Of a stretch of DNA of 64,000 nucleotides, positions 16,872 to 25,667 are shown piece by piece (position 1 is the stretch's first letter; the number at the start of each line of letters is the position of its first letter). Under the pieces are notes generated by a model that searched no databases, had not been told where the DNA came from, and was given only the letters and a program-made list of their open reading frames with translations. Origin of the DNA: Bradyrhizobium sp. SRL28 (GTDB taxonomy: Bacteria > Pseudomonadota > Alphaproteobacteria > Rhizobiales > Xanthobacteraceae); contig NZ_JAHEAG010000011.1 of assembly GCF_018596315.1 (NCBI RefSeq), positions 124,001-188,000 on the forward strand. Reading direction: 5' to 3'. A program made the position numbers and the translations under genes.

Positions 16872-18606
16872 TCCCGTCCACAAAGCCGTCGCGGGCGGCC
16901 GCGAACAATCCTTCTCATCCCCGCCCGGGATGGAGTTGTCCGATTTCGCATCTGAAAGCGCAGGATCACGTCTGGATGACTTGCGCGCAACGGACATGAG
17001 TGTCGAGGCTGACATGCTCCCCAATATTCAAGTACCCGCGGAAGTCATGCGAAAATGGCAGGAGATCGTAGATCTTCTGGCCGATATTCTAAATGTTCCC
17101 TCCGCCTTGATCATGAGGGCAGAGCCGCCAAACATCAAAGTCTTCGTTTCCAGCGAGTCCAAGGGAAATCCTTACGAACCGGACGAGATCGCGTGTCTCA
17201 ACACAGGACTCTATTGTGAGACTGTAATGAACACCCGTCGACCATTGATTGTCCCGGACGCTCTGCAAGACGAGGCGTGGAAGTCAAACCCTGACATCAA
17301 ACTAGGCATGATCTCTTACCTCGGCGTGCCGGTCAGTTGGCCCGATGGCGAGATATTTGGAACGATTTGTGTTCTCGACAGGAAAAGCAACGAATACAGC
17401 GAGCTCTATCTCAGACTGCTGTTGCAGTGGCGTGACGTGTTGCAGGCGGACTTGAGATCCATTGCAGCCACGCAGCGAGAGATCAAACAACGTGAGGCGA
17501 AAATTCGCCGCCTCGTCGATGCCAACATCATCGGCATCATCATTTGGAATGTGGAGGGTCAGATTCTTGATGCCAATAGCGAGTTTCTCCGCATCGTTGG
17601 ATATGATCAGCACGACCTCCTGTCCGGTCGAGTGAGGTGGGCGGACATGACGCCCCCTGAATGGCGCGATCGCGATGCGCTGACGATCTCCGAGCTAAAG
17701 AACAAGAGAGCCGTGCAACCCTTTGAAAAGGAGTATATCCGGAAGGATGGGAGCCGTATTCCAGTGTTGATCGGCGTCGCGAGCCTTGAAGAGACAGAGG
17801 GCCAGGGTGTCGCATTTGTGCTCGATCTAACCGAGCGTAGACGGGCAGAAGCAGAAGCGCGTGAGAGCGAGCGGCGTTTCCGCAACATGCAGATGGAATT
17901 GGCCCACGCCAATCGACTGGCAACTTTGGGCCAGCTTACGGCGTCTATTACGCATGAGGTCAAGCAACCGATCACGGCCGTGCTCCTGAATATCCAAACC
18001 GCCCAGCGCTTCCTCACTCGCCAGCAGCCAGATATTGAAAGGGCAAAAAAGGCAATAGACCGAGCTGTGCTGAGCGGCATGCGCATCACTGAAGTTGTCG
18101 ACCGGACGCACGCGTTGGTTAGGAAGGAGCCCACGCGAAAGGACAGCTTGGAGATTAATGAAGCCATTTCGGAAGTTATCGGACTGACGCGCGGTGAAGT
18201 GTTGAAAAACGGCGTTCAAGTGCGGACTAAACTGGCGGCGGGCTTACCTGTCATTCAAGGCAGTCGGGTCCAGATTCAACAAGTGATGCTGAACTTGATC
18301 GTAAATGCAGTCGAGGCGATGAGCCAAATGAGCGACGACCGTCGAGAATTGCTAATCAGCACCCAGGCTGAAGCTGACTGTGTTCTCGTTGCGGTGCGAG
18401 ACTCTGGCCCGGGCCTATCGGAAGGCGCTATCGAGCGAGCCTTCGAGGCATTTTATACGTCGAAGTCGAGCGGCCTGGGGATGGGACTATCCATCTGCCG
18501 TTCGATCGTCGAGGATCACGGAGGACGATTGTGGGCGGCCGCAAACGTACCAAAAGGTGCGGCGTTTCAATTCACAGTTCCTATCAATTCGGACTGCCAG
18601 GACTGA
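16864..18606 (+). CDS. Soluble GAF-PAS sensor histidine kinase
   Basis: 580 residues from ATG 16864, overlapping the receiver gene by 8 bp. A GAF domain covers about residues 65-215, with a cysteine in GLYCETVM typical of these GAFs. A PAS domain covers about 220-330, then the kinase core with H-box ITHEVKQPI, N-box LNLIVNAVEAM, DSGPGL and GLGMGLSI. There are no membrane segments, so the signal is cytoplasmic. PAS and core are paralogous to the kinase at 1-1970. It probably phosphorylates the LuxR-type regulator and the lone receiver encoded just upstream. Confidence 0.9.
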   Translation: MTSPVHKAVAGGREQSFSSPPGMELSDFASESAGSRLDDLRATDMSVEADMLPNIQVPAEVMRKWQEIVDLLADILNVPSALIMRAEPPNIKVFVSSESKGNPYEPDEIACLNTGLYCETVMNTRRPLIVPDALQDEAWKSNPDIKLGMISYLGVPVSWPDGEIFGTICVLDRKSNEYSELYLRLLLQWRDVLQADLRSIAATQREIKQREAKIRRLVDANIIGIIIWNVEGQILDANSEFLRIVGYDQHDLLSGRVRWADMTPPEWRDRDALTISELKNKRAVQPFEKEYIRKDGSRIPVLIGVASLEETEGQGVAFVLDLTERRRAEAEARESERRFRNMQMELAHANRLATLGQLTASITHEVKQPITAVLLNIQTAQRFLTRQQPDIERAKKAIDRAVLSGMRITEVVDRTHALVRKEPTRKDSLEINEAISEVIGLTRGEVLKNGVQVRTKLAAGLPVIQGSRVQIQQVMLNLIVNAVEAMSQMSDDRRELLISTQAEADCVLVAVRDSGPGLSEGAIERAFEAFYTSKSSGLGMGLSICRSIVEDHGGRLWAAANVPKGAAFQFTVPINSDCQD

Positions 18607-18916
18607 CCACGTACTGCGCCTCCAAACCTCGTGCAATCTTCTCTCGACCAGTTTTGCAGAAGTGTGAATGACGCATGTCCGTTTCGGGTCAAAGCTGACC
18701 TCATGCGCCATGACATCGATTCAACGTGCTCCATGGCGCGATAACGCGCGTCGCATCCATCCTATCCCAAGGTACAGGTCGATCTATCCGCCGAACCAGC
18801 GCGACTAGACTCGCTGCACGATACCGTCGCGCGGCATTTGCCATCATCATTGCGAACATACAGGAAGCAACGGGCCCCGCGCCTCTTTGGTCCAGCGCAC
18901 ACTGCGGAGCGAACGC
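18607..18916. other. Intergenic region
   Basis: 310 bp between the sensor kinase and an AraC gene. I see no gene, hairpin terminator or clear operator here; frames of 60-95 codons in it look random. Confidence 0.4.
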
Positions 18917-19894
18917 ATGACGTCTTCAATGCGAGCACAGTCCATGAGCAAGCCGATCTTGCACGATCCTCTGAAGAATCTGCTGGTCGCATCTGGGGCG
19001 AGCCCGGACGACTCGCCGGCTGCCGATCGGCGTCCAGCCGATGTGGAGATGGCGCGGGTGCTCAGGACCACCCCTGTTCGCATGGCCTCCGACCCGTCCA
19101 GCGGCGCAATCGCCTATTGGAAGCATGAGCCCCTACACGATGTGGTCGAGCCCATGGCTGATCACGTCATCATGACTTATCCCGCCGGCTCACAGCGGCT
19201 GGAGCGGCGCACCGGGAAATCAGCCGCGATTGCAACGGCGCGCCCCGGGGTTGTGACGGTCATTCCGGCCGGCTCGACCTCCCGGTGGGATATTCACCAG
19301 CCCATGCATGTCGTTCAGCTCTACCTTCCGCACCGAACGCTCGCGCGTGTTGCCGGCGAAGCCGACATGACCGCCCCTGGCGATCTCCTGGAAAGAACAG
19401 GGCACACCGACCTCATTACATCCCGATTGCTTCTGAGTGCGGCGGATGCGCTTGAAGGCAGCGCGGCGCTGGATGCCCTGTTCAGGCAGCAACTGACGGA
19501 TCTTTTGGCCAACCGCCTGCTGGCCGCGCATGCCGGCTCGTCGGTCACGTCCCAGCCGGTCGTGGGCGGCCTCCCGCCGATGGTACTGCGACGCGCCATC
19601 GAACGCCTGCGCTCCGATAGCGATGCGGACGTTTCGCTCGCGGCGCTGGCTGCGGACGCCGACGTGTCGCGCTTCCACTTCTGCCGTGCCTTCAAGGAAA
19701 GCACCGGGCTCTCGCCGCATGCCTGGCTGCGCCAGCACCGGCTCGAGCAGGCCATGAACATGCTGCGCGAGCCCGAAATGTCGGTCGTGTCGATTGCAGC
19801 AGCGCTCGGCTATTCGTCGCAAACGGCCTTCGCCGCGGCGTTCAGGAAGTTGACCGGCGAAACCCCGACCGATTGGCGGAGGCGCGTGCGTTAG
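18917..19894 (+). CDS. AraC-family transcriptional regulator
   Basis: 325 residues from ATG 18917 (GCGGAG upstream). An N-terminal sensing domain (VIMTYPAGSQRLERRTG, then VVTVIPAGSTSRWDI) is followed by two AraC helix-turn-helix motifs (VSLAALAADADVSRFHFCRAF and MSVVSIAAALGYSSQTAFAAAF). It lies upstream of a dehydrogenase/hydrolase pair in the same direction with 550 bp in between. It may control them, but no binding site could be recognised. Confidence 0.87.
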   Translation: MTSSMRAQSMSKPILHDPLKNLLVASGASPDDSPAADRRPADVEMARVLRTTPVRMASDPSSGAIAYWKHEPLHDVVEPMADHVIMTYPAGSQRLERRTGKSAAIATARPGVVTVIPAGSTSRWDIHQPMHVVQLYLPHRTLARVAGEADMTAPGDLLERTGHTDLITSRLLLSAADALEGSAALDALFRQQLTDLLANRLLAAHAGSSVTSQPVVGGLPPMVLRRAIERLRSDSDADVSLAALAADADVSRFHFCRAFKESTGLSPHAWLRQHRLEQAMNMLREPEMSVVSIAAALGYSSQTAFAAAFRKLTGETPTDWRRRVR

Positions 19895-19950
19895 CAGCAA
19901 TCTCTCTACACGTACGTCAATCGCTCTGGGGCAGTCACAGGTTTGGTCCG

Positions 19951-20070
19951 CTAGACAAAGATCATCGCGGTGGTCACGCCAAGAACTAGGAGACAAGCAA
20001 TGGCCTGGAAGAACTTCGTCGGACCAAATGCAATCACGTCACGACGGAGGGTGGTCGCGAGCGCCCTCAT
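19951..20070 (-). CDS. Possible 39-residue membrane protein
   Basis: ATG 20070, stop at 19951. It has a basic N-terminus (MRALATTLRRDVIAFG) and one hydrophobic helix ending the protein (ACLLVLGVTTAMIFV). The pattern matches the tiny membrane proteins elsewhere in the window, but the ribosome binding site is weak and the family is unknown. Confidence 0.35.
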   Translation of the reverse strand: MRALATTLRRDVIAFGPTKFFQAIACLLVLGVTTAMIFV

Positions 20071-20158
20071 GTACGGACTTTCATTGACAGTTCGTTTCAC
20101 GTCACCGACGGGCGAAGAAACGGAAAATCCGGCGCAAGCCATTCAAGGTAACAATCCC

Positions 20159-20260
20159 ATGAGCTCCATCATGATTAACGACGGCGCTCAAATCTTCAAG
20201 AACTGGTCACCGAATCCCGGTCACTCGATCGTCTTTCAACGCGGCTGGCCACGCAGTTCC
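20159..20260 (+). pseudogene. 5' remnant of an alpha/beta-hydrolase (chloroperoxidase-like)
   Basis: The frame from ATG 20159 reads MSSIMINDGAQIFKNW and then HSIVFQRGWPRSS. This corresponds to the first strands of non-haem chloroperoxidase-type hydrolases (DGTQIYYKDWG, HGWPLS). The nucleophile elbow and everything after it are missing, and the frame continues with unrelated sequence. Only about 35 residues are recognisable. Confidence 0.45.
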
Positions 20261-20447
20261 AGAAGCTGCCGCGCAGCATGTGAACGGCCTATGCCGTTAA
20301 TGCTGGACTGCGCTCCTCCATAGGCGATTAGCGCCTTCGTCTCACATCTTCGCGTCGTCGTCGATCACAACAGGCTTTGCCGCCAACGAGTAGCGGCGGC
20401 GGTGACGCGCGTACTTCCGAGCACCTCAAACCACAGGAGTAAATCAC

Positions 20448-21653
20448 ATGCGATTGATCATCATTGGCGCCGGCTTCGCCGGCATGTATGCCGCACTTTC
20501 TGCCGCCCGCCTCCGCGATATCCAGGGCGTCTCGCCCGAGGAACTCGAGATCGCGCTGGTTGCGCCCGAGCCGACGCTGGTAATCCGGCCGCGGCTCTAT
20601 GAACAGAAGCCGGAGACCCTGTCGGCACCGCTGCTGGATGTCCTCAAGGCCATCGATGTCGACTATGTGCAAGGCAGCGCAGAGACGATCGACGCCGAGG
20701 CCCGCGTGGTGCAGATCGCGACCGCCACGGGCACGCGGAAGACGCTGTCCTACGACCGGCTGGTCGTCGCCACCGGCAGCCGGCTGTTCCGCCCCAACAT
20801 TCCCGGCCTTGCCGAGCACGGCTTCAGCGTCGACCAGCTCGCGGACGCAGTCGCGCTCGACAAGCATTTGCACGGCCTTGCCGATCGTCCGGCAATGAAC
20901 GGGCGCGACACGGTCGTCGTTGCCGGCGGCGGTTTCACCGGCATCGAGGCAGCGACAGAGATGCCGGCGCGACTCCGCAAAATCCTCGGCAAGAATGCCA
21001 AGCCGCGCGTCATCATCGTCGACCGGAACGGTGCGATCGCCCCTGATATGGGCGAAGGCCCCCGCCCCGTCATCGAGGACGCCCTGCGCAAGGTCGGTGT
21101 AGAGACCCGGCTCGGGGCCGGCGTCGCCTCGCTGGACAAATCCGGCGTCACGCTTTCCAACGGCGAACACATCGAAGCCGAAACCGTGATCTGGGCGGCG
21201 GGCATTCGCGCCGCGCCATTGACCCAGCAGATCCCCGCCGAGCGTGACAATTTCGGCCGCCTGCTCGTCGACCGCGAGTTGCGCGTGCCGGGTGTCGCCG
21301 GCGTCTTCGCCACCGGCGATGCCGCGCGCGCCGCATGCGACGACGACGGCAATTACGCGCTGATGTCGTGCCAGCACGCCACGCGGATGGGCGCCTTTGC
21401 CGGCAACAACGCCGCGGCCGAACTGCTGGGCGTTCCGACCAAGCCGTATCACCAGAAGGGATACGTCACCTGTCTCGACCTCGGAGAAGCCGGCGCGCTG
21501 TTCACGCGCGGCTGGGACCGCAAGGTGGAGATGGTCGGCGACGTCGCGAAGAAGACCAAGCAAGAGATCAACACCGTGTGGATCTATCCGCCGAAGGCCG
21601 AGCGCGCCGCTGCGTTGGCATCGGCCGATCCGGAAAATGTGACCAAGGTGTAG
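20448..21653 (+). CDS. NDH-2-like NAD(P)/FAD-dependent dehydrogenase
   Basis: 401 residues. The FAD-binding GxGxxG sits at the N-terminus (IIIGAGFAGMYAAL), the second nucleotide-binding motif is VVVAGGGFTGIEAATEM near residue 160, and the FAD-closing motif GVFATGDAARA lies near residue 285. The family includes type II NADH:quinone oxidoreductases, which pass electrons from NADH to quinone without pumping protons. There is no C-terminal membrane helix; NDH-2 enzymes bind the membrane by amphipathic helices. CAGGAG lies before the start. The next gene follows after 95 bp in the same direction. Confidence 0.85.
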   Translation: MRLIIIGAGFAGMYAALSAARLRDIQGVSPEELEIALVAPEPTLVIRPRLYEQKPETLSAPLLDVLKAIDVDYVQGSAETIDAEARVVQIATATGTRKTLSYDRLVVATGSRLFRPNIPGLAEHGFSVDQLADAVALDKHLHGLADRPAMNGRDTVVVAGGGFTGIEAATEMPARLRKILGKNAKPRVIIVDRNGAIAPDMGEGPRPVIEDALRKVGVETRLGAGVASLDKSGVTLSNGEHIEAETVIWAAGIRAAPLTQQIPAERDNFGRLLVDRELRVPGVAGVFATGDAARAACDDDGNYALMSCQHATRMGAFAGNNAAAELLGVPTKPYHQKGYVTCLDLGEAGALFTRGWDRKVEMVGDVAKKTKQEINTVWIYPPKAERAAALASADPENVTKV

Positions 21654-21748
21654 ACGCCTCACGCGATACGGGCCGCGCTCGCCGCTGGCTGCGCGGCCTG
21701 CTCAACCAAGACCAGCCAGCAGCCTCAACCATGAAGCAGGAGACAAAC

Positions 21749-22681
21749 ATGAGCCTAACAAACACGAGCCTGGACAACACCTCACACCCCGGTGGACCGG
21801 GGCCCAACGAATTGGTTCCGTCGCGCTACGCGGTGCGGGTCGGCGACATTGACGTGCTGGTGGTCAGCGATGGCGTGCTGCCGCTCCCAACCGCCATGTT
21901 GGCACACAACATCGACCCGTCCGTCCGGGCGACCTGGCTGAAAGACATGTTCCTGCCGCCGGACGCTTACGATTGGGCGCTGAACGTGGTCGTGGTGCGT
22001 AGCGGCGACCGGACCATCCTCGTCGACGCCGGGCTTGGGCTCGACCCGGACTTGCACTTGCCGCGGGCCGGGCAGCTGATCAAGCGACTGGAGGCCGCCG
22101 GCATCGATCTTGCGTCCGTGACCGACGTGGTGCTGACCCACATGCACATGGACCACATTGGCGGGCTGCTCGTCGACGGGGTGAAGGACCAACTGCGTCC
22201 GGACCTGCGGATCCACGTGGCGGCCGCCGAGGTCAAGTTCTGGGAGGCACCCGATTTCTCCCACGTCTCCATGCCGCCGGGTTTCCCGGACGCGCTTCGA
22301 TCGACAGCCAAGCGGTTCGTGAAAGAGTACCGCAGCCAGCTGCGGCCGTTCGAGGAGGAGTACGAGGTGGCGCCGGGAGTGGTCGTCACTCGCACTGGCG
22401 GCCACACCCCCGGGCACAGCGTGGTTCGCGTGGTGTCCGGCGGCGACCGGCTGACGTTCGCCGGAGACCTCGTGTTCGCGGTCGGGTTCGAACACCCCGA
22501 GTGGTACAACGGCTTCGAACACGACCCCGAGGAGTCGGCCCGCGTTCGTATCCGTCTCTTGCGGGAGCTGGCTGAGACCGGTGGGCTGCTGGTGGCCACT
22601 CACCTGCCGTTCCCGTCCGTCGGCCATGTGGCGGTCGACGGCGACGCCTTTCGTTGGGTGCCGGTCTTCTGGGACTACTGA
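21749..22681 (+). CDS. MBL-fold metallo-hydrolase
   Basis: 310 residues with the metallo-beta-lactamase zinc motif HMHMDHIGG near residue 132, a second metal histidine in GGHTPGHS, and a third in ATHLPFPSVGH. The start at 21749 is set by CAGGAG at a 7-base spacing; an in-frame ATG six codons earlier has no such site. It resembles lactonase-like or ROS/stress-induced MBL proteins of actinobacterial and rhizobial origin. The codon use (very GC-rich) is slightly unlike its neighbours. It is probably co-transcribed with the dehydrogenase. The substrate is unknown. Confidence 0.85.
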   Translation: MSLTNTSLDNTSHPGGPGPNELVPSRYAVRVGDIDVLVVSDGVLPLPTAMLAHNIDPSVRATWLKDMFLPPDAYDWALNVVVVRSGDRTILVDAGLGLDPDLHLPRAGQLIKRLEAAGIDLASVTDVVLTHMHMDHIGGLLVDGVKDQLRPDLRIHVAAAEVKFWEAPDFSHVSMPPGFPDALRSTAKRFVKEYRSQLRPFEEEYEVAPGVVVTRTGGHTPGHSVVRVVSGGDRLTFAGDLVFAVGFEHPEWYNGFEHDPEESARVRIRLLRELAETGGLLVATHLPFPSVGHVAVDGDAFRWVPVFWDY

Positions 22682-22769
22682 CCGCTGGCCGAACCAGGGC
22701 GCGTAGTGAGCGCTTCATCCGATACGGGCCGCGTTTGCAGCGCCGGAGCGCGGCCCGCTCACCCAAATC

Positions 22770-22812
22770 CCTTTTGGAGCTCGACCTCGATGAAACACGA
22801 GACCGTGCGCGC
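22770..22812. repeat. 43-bp direct repeat, upstream copy
   Basis: Identical to 23596-23638. It contains the ribosome binding site (TTTTGGAG) and the first eight codons of the acetoacetate decarboxylase gene. The two copies are 826 bp apart and bracket the SDR gene. Confidence 0.9.
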
Positions 22813-22912
22813 CACGCTGCTCAACGGCTGGGCCTTCTGCGTGGCCATGCATGTCAAGGAAGCCACCCTCCACGGCGATCGCGCATCGAAGCCGCGCGAC
22901 GGGAGGGTGTGA
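22790..22912 (+). CDS. Truncated acetoacetate decarboxylase start acting as a leader ORF
   Basis: Begins with the same MKHETVRA as the intact decarboxylase at 23616, including its ribosome binding site. It then diverges (TLLNGWAFCVAMHVK...) and ends after 40 residues with TGA at 22910-22912, overlapping the ATG of the SDR gene (TGATG). As it stands it is a duplicated gene start whose translation probably feeds ribosomes into the SDR gene. The peptide itself has no recognisable function. Confidence 0.6.
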   Translation: MKHETVRATLLNGWAFCVAMHVKEATLHGDRASKPRDGRV

Positions 22913-23559
22913 TGAACGTCGTTGTCTTTGGTGCAACGGGGTCGACAGGACGGCTCGTCGTTGAGTTCGCCTTGTCTGCGGGTCACGTCGTCACTGCCTT
23001 TGTCCGTGACCCAAAGCGCATGCCCTTGACGCATCCGAATCTCAGAATCGTCAAGGGCGATGCAATGGATCCAGCCGCGGTGGCATCTGCGATCCAAGGA
23101 GCGGATGCGGTCATCTGCACGTTGGGGGCGATACCTCAGGCGAAAGAGGATCGGGGTCGACGCCAGCCCGGCGTCCCGGTTTGCTCGGTGGGAACCAAGA
23201 ACATTCTGGCCGCCATGCCTCCAGGCCGGGGCCGACTCATCGTTGAGAGTTCGGTGAGTGTCGGTGAGAGCTACCACACCGGGAGTTTCGGCGCAGGCTT
23301 CATGGTCAAGCTCGCACTCAAGGAGGTGATGGCAGACAAGGAGAAGCAGGAGGCAGCCGTTCGGGAGAGTGACTGCAATTGGACGATCGTTCGACCGGCA
23401 ACGCTGACATTCAAGCGTGCTCGCGGAAACCTGAAGGCCGGGACCGATCTGCGCTGGAACATCACCTCAACCGCCACCCGCGCTGACGTGGCCGAGTATC
23501 TGGTCAAGATACTCGATGACCCCGCGACATACAAGAAGGCCATAACGGTGCGCAACTAG
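22912..23559 (+). CDS. NAD(P)H-binding SDR-family oxidoreductase
   Basis: 215 residues with the N-terminal dinucleotide-binding motif VVFGATGSTGRLVVE and an atypical/extended SDR layout (ADAVICTLGAIP, WTIVRPATLT), similar to NmrA-like or biliverdin-reductase-like proteins. The start is fixed by TGATG coupling to the leader ORF. It sits between two copies of the decarboxylase start, so it seems to be a late insertion in the acetoacetate cluster. The role is unknown. Confidence 0.82.
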   Translation: MNVVVFGATGSTGRLVVEFALSAGHVVTAFVRDPKRMPLTHPNLRIVKGDAMDPAAVASAIQGADAVICTLGAIPQAKEDRGRRQPGVPVCSVGTKNILAAMPPGRGRLIVESSVSVGESYHTGSFGAGFMVKLALKEVMADKEKQEAAVRESDCNWTIVRPATLTFKRARGNLKAGTDLRWNITSTATRADVAEYLVKILDDPATYKKAITVRN

Positions 23560-23595
23560 GTTTGGCGGCGAACCGCAGTGAAATCTACCCCAAAA

Positions 23596-23638
23596 CCTTT
23601 TGGAGCTCGACCTCGATGAAACACGAGACCGTGCGCGC
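23596..23638. repeat. 43-bp direct repeat, downstream copy
   Basis: Identical to 22770-22812; this copy leads into the intact acetoacetate decarboxylase gene and includes its ribosome binding site and start codon (23616). Confidence 0.9.
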
Positions 23639-24413
23639 GAGCGCGTTCGCCATGCCGCTGACGAACCCGGCCTTTCCCGCCGGCCCCTATCGCTTCGTCA
23701 ACCGCGAATACTTCATCATCCAGTACCGGACCGATCTCGAAGCGTTGCGCCGCATCGTGCCGGAGCCGCTGGCGGTCAGCGAGCCGGTGGTGAACTACGA
23801 ATTCATCCGTATGCCCGACTCCACCGGCTTCGGCGACTACACCGAAAGCGGTCAGGTCATCCCGGTCTCCTATCAGGGGCAGGCCGGCAGCTTCGTCCAC
23901 CAGATGTTCCTCAACGATCATCCGCCGATTGCGGGCGGGCGCGAGCTGTGGGGCTTTCCCAAGAAGCTGGCGGAGCCGAAGCTGGCCGTCGAGACCGACA
24001 CGCTGGTCGGCACCCTCAACTACGGCTCGGTCCGCATCGCGACCGGCACCATGGGCTACAAGCACCGCGCCCTCGACACCGCGACCGAGGCCAGGAAGCT
24101 CGCAGCGCCCAACTTCCTGATCAAGATCATCCCGCATGTCGACGGCACGCCGCGCATCTGCGAGCTGGTGCGCTTCCACCTCGAAGACATCACCGTGAAG
24201 GGCGCATGGACCGGGCCGGCTGCGCTTGACCTCTACTCGCATGCGCTCGCCCCCGTCGCGGAGCTGCCGGTGCTGCAGGTGCTGTCGGCCAAGCACATCG
24301 TTGCCGACCTGACGCTCGGCCTCGGCACCGTGGTTCACGACTATCTATCACCGGGCGCGCCCGCACGACGTCGCGCATGGTCCGACATCCTGATTGAAGC
24401 GAATGTCGGCTGA
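23616..24413 (+). CDS. adc: Acetoacetate decarboxylase
   Basis: 265 residues. The decarboxylase motif RELWGFPKKLAEPKL is present; Lys116 (of the KK pair) matches the Schiff-base lysine of the clostridial enzyme, and Glu63-type acidic residues lie in NYEFIRMPDSTGFGDYTE. It converts acetoacetate to acetone and CO2. The start ATG 23616 has TTTTGGAG 9 bases before it. Together with the patatin and 3-hydroxybutyrate dehydrogenase genes downstream, it forms a ketone-body/poly-hydroxybutyrate cluster. Confidence 0.93.
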   Translation: MKHETVRASAFAMPLTNPAFPAGPYRFVNREYFIIQYRTDLEALRRIVPEPLAVSEPVVNYEFIRMPDSTGFGDYTESGQVIPVSYQGQAGSFVHQMFLNDHPPIAGGRELWGFPKKLAEPKLAVETDTLVGTLNYGSVRIATGTMGYKHRALDTATEARKLAAPNFLIKIIPHVDGTPRICELVRFHLEDITVKGAWTGPAALDLYSHALAPVAELPVLQVLSAKHIVADLTLGLGTVVHDYLSPGAPARRRAWSDILIEANVG

Positions 24414-24445
24414 TCGGATCAACCGCAATGCAAGGAGTTTTGGCA

Positions 24446-25624
24446 ATGTTAAACGTAATACGTGAACAGACCAATCCCGTGCCGCCGCAATACTCCAGGG
24501 TGCTGCCCTACGATGTCGTCGCCTTGGTGCTGCAAGGCGGCGGCGCGCTCGGCGCCTATCAGGCGGGAGTCTATGAAGGCCTGCACGAGGCCGGCATCCG
24601 GCCGAACTGGCTGGCCGGCATCTCGATCGGCGCGCTCAACGCCGCCATCATCGCTGGCTCCCCTGAAGCCGAGCGCGTCGCACGGCTGCGCGAGTTCTGG
24701 GAAACCATCTGTGCCTTCTCGATAGAGTGGCCCGCCGGCGAAGGGCTGGCCAATGCCCTGCCCTTTGCTTTCGACATCAACTCGGTGCGCAACTCGATGG
24801 CGGCGACGCGGGCGTTGGTCCAGGGCCAGCCCGGCTTCTTCAAGCCGCGCTTCCCTTCGCCGTTCTGGTCGCCGTTCTCGGGCGATGCCGCGACCAGCTT
24901 CTACGATACGGCACCGTTGCACCAGACGCTGGAGCGGCTCATCGACTTCGACCGATTGAACTCGGGCGAAGTTCGCGTCAGCGTTGGCGCGGTCAATGTC
25001 CGCACCGGCAACCTGACCTATTTCGACACCGCCGAACGCCGGCTGGGACCGAAGCATTTTATGGCTTCCGGCGCCCTGCCGCCGGGTTTCCCCGCCGTCG
25101 AAATTGAAGGCGAGCACTATTGGGATGGCGGCGTGGTTTCGAACACACCTCTTTCCCGCGTGTTGTCCGGCGAGCCATGTGACACGCTGACATTCCAGAT
25201 CGATCTCTGGTCGGCCAGGGGCCGCGTCCCCTACGACATGATGGAGGTGTCGAGCCGCCAGAAGGACATCCAGTATTCGAGCCGCACACGCGCCGTTACC
25301 GACCAGGCGCTGCGGATGCAGAAGATGCGTCAGGCGTTGCAGAAGACGATCGAGAAGTTGCCGGAAGCCGCAAAGCAGGACCCGGAAATCCGCGCCATCG
25401 CGGATATGGCGCGCCATCGCTCCCACAACATCATCCACCTGATCTATCAGACCAAGACCCACGAGGGCCATTCGAGGGATTACGAGTTCGGGCTGAGCGC
25501 GATGCGCGCGCATTGGCAGAGCGGGCTCGACGACATCCGCCGCACGCTGGCCGATCCGCACCGCCTCGACCCGCCGTCACCGGAGCTCGGCATCGTCACA
25601 CACGACGTCCATCGCCGCGACTGA
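24446..25624 (+). CDS. Patatin-like phospholipase
   Basis: 392 residues from ATG 24446 (CAAGGAG upstream). It has the oxyanion loop GGGALGAYQ near residue 31, the nucleophile elbow GISIG (Ser near residue 61) and the catalytic Asp in DGGVVSNTP near residue 230, giving the Ser-Asp dyad of patatins. No signal peptide, so cytoplasmic. The last 150 residues carry the extra helical domain common in rhizobial members (YQTKTHEGHSRDYEFG). Its place between acetoacetate decarboxylase and 3-hydroxybutyrate dehydrogenase suggests it acts on polyhydroxybutyrate or its granule lipids (inference). Confidence 0.9.
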   Translation: MLNVIREQTNPVPPQYSRVLPYDVVALVLQGGGALGAYQAGVYEGLHEAGIRPNWLAGISIGALNAAIIAGSPEAERVARLREFWETICAFSIEWPAGEGLANALPFAFDINSVRNSMAATRALVQGQPGFFKPRFPSPFWSPFSGDAATSFYDTAPLHQTLERLIDFDRLNSGEVRVSVGAVNVRTGNLTYFDTAERRLGPKHFMASGALPPGFPAVEIEGEHYWDGGVVSNTPLSRVLSGEPCDTLTFQIDLWSARGRVPYDMMEVSSRQKDIQYSSRTRAVTDQALRMQKMRQALQKTIEKLPEAAKQDPEIRAIADMARHRSHNIIHLIYQTKTHEGHSRDYEFGLSAMRAHWQSGLDDIRRTLADPHRLDPPSPELGIVTHDVHRRD

Positions 25625-25667
25625 GCGCGCGACGGATTCACCTCTCAAAGCATCGAAAGGAATTCTC

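Noticed and set aside
20328..21662. 444-codon open frame on the - strand
   Set aside because: Shadow of the NDH-2-like gene; no family pattern.
24449..25561. 370-codon open frame on the - strand
   Set aside because: Antisense to the patatin gene with its GISIG and DGG motifs.
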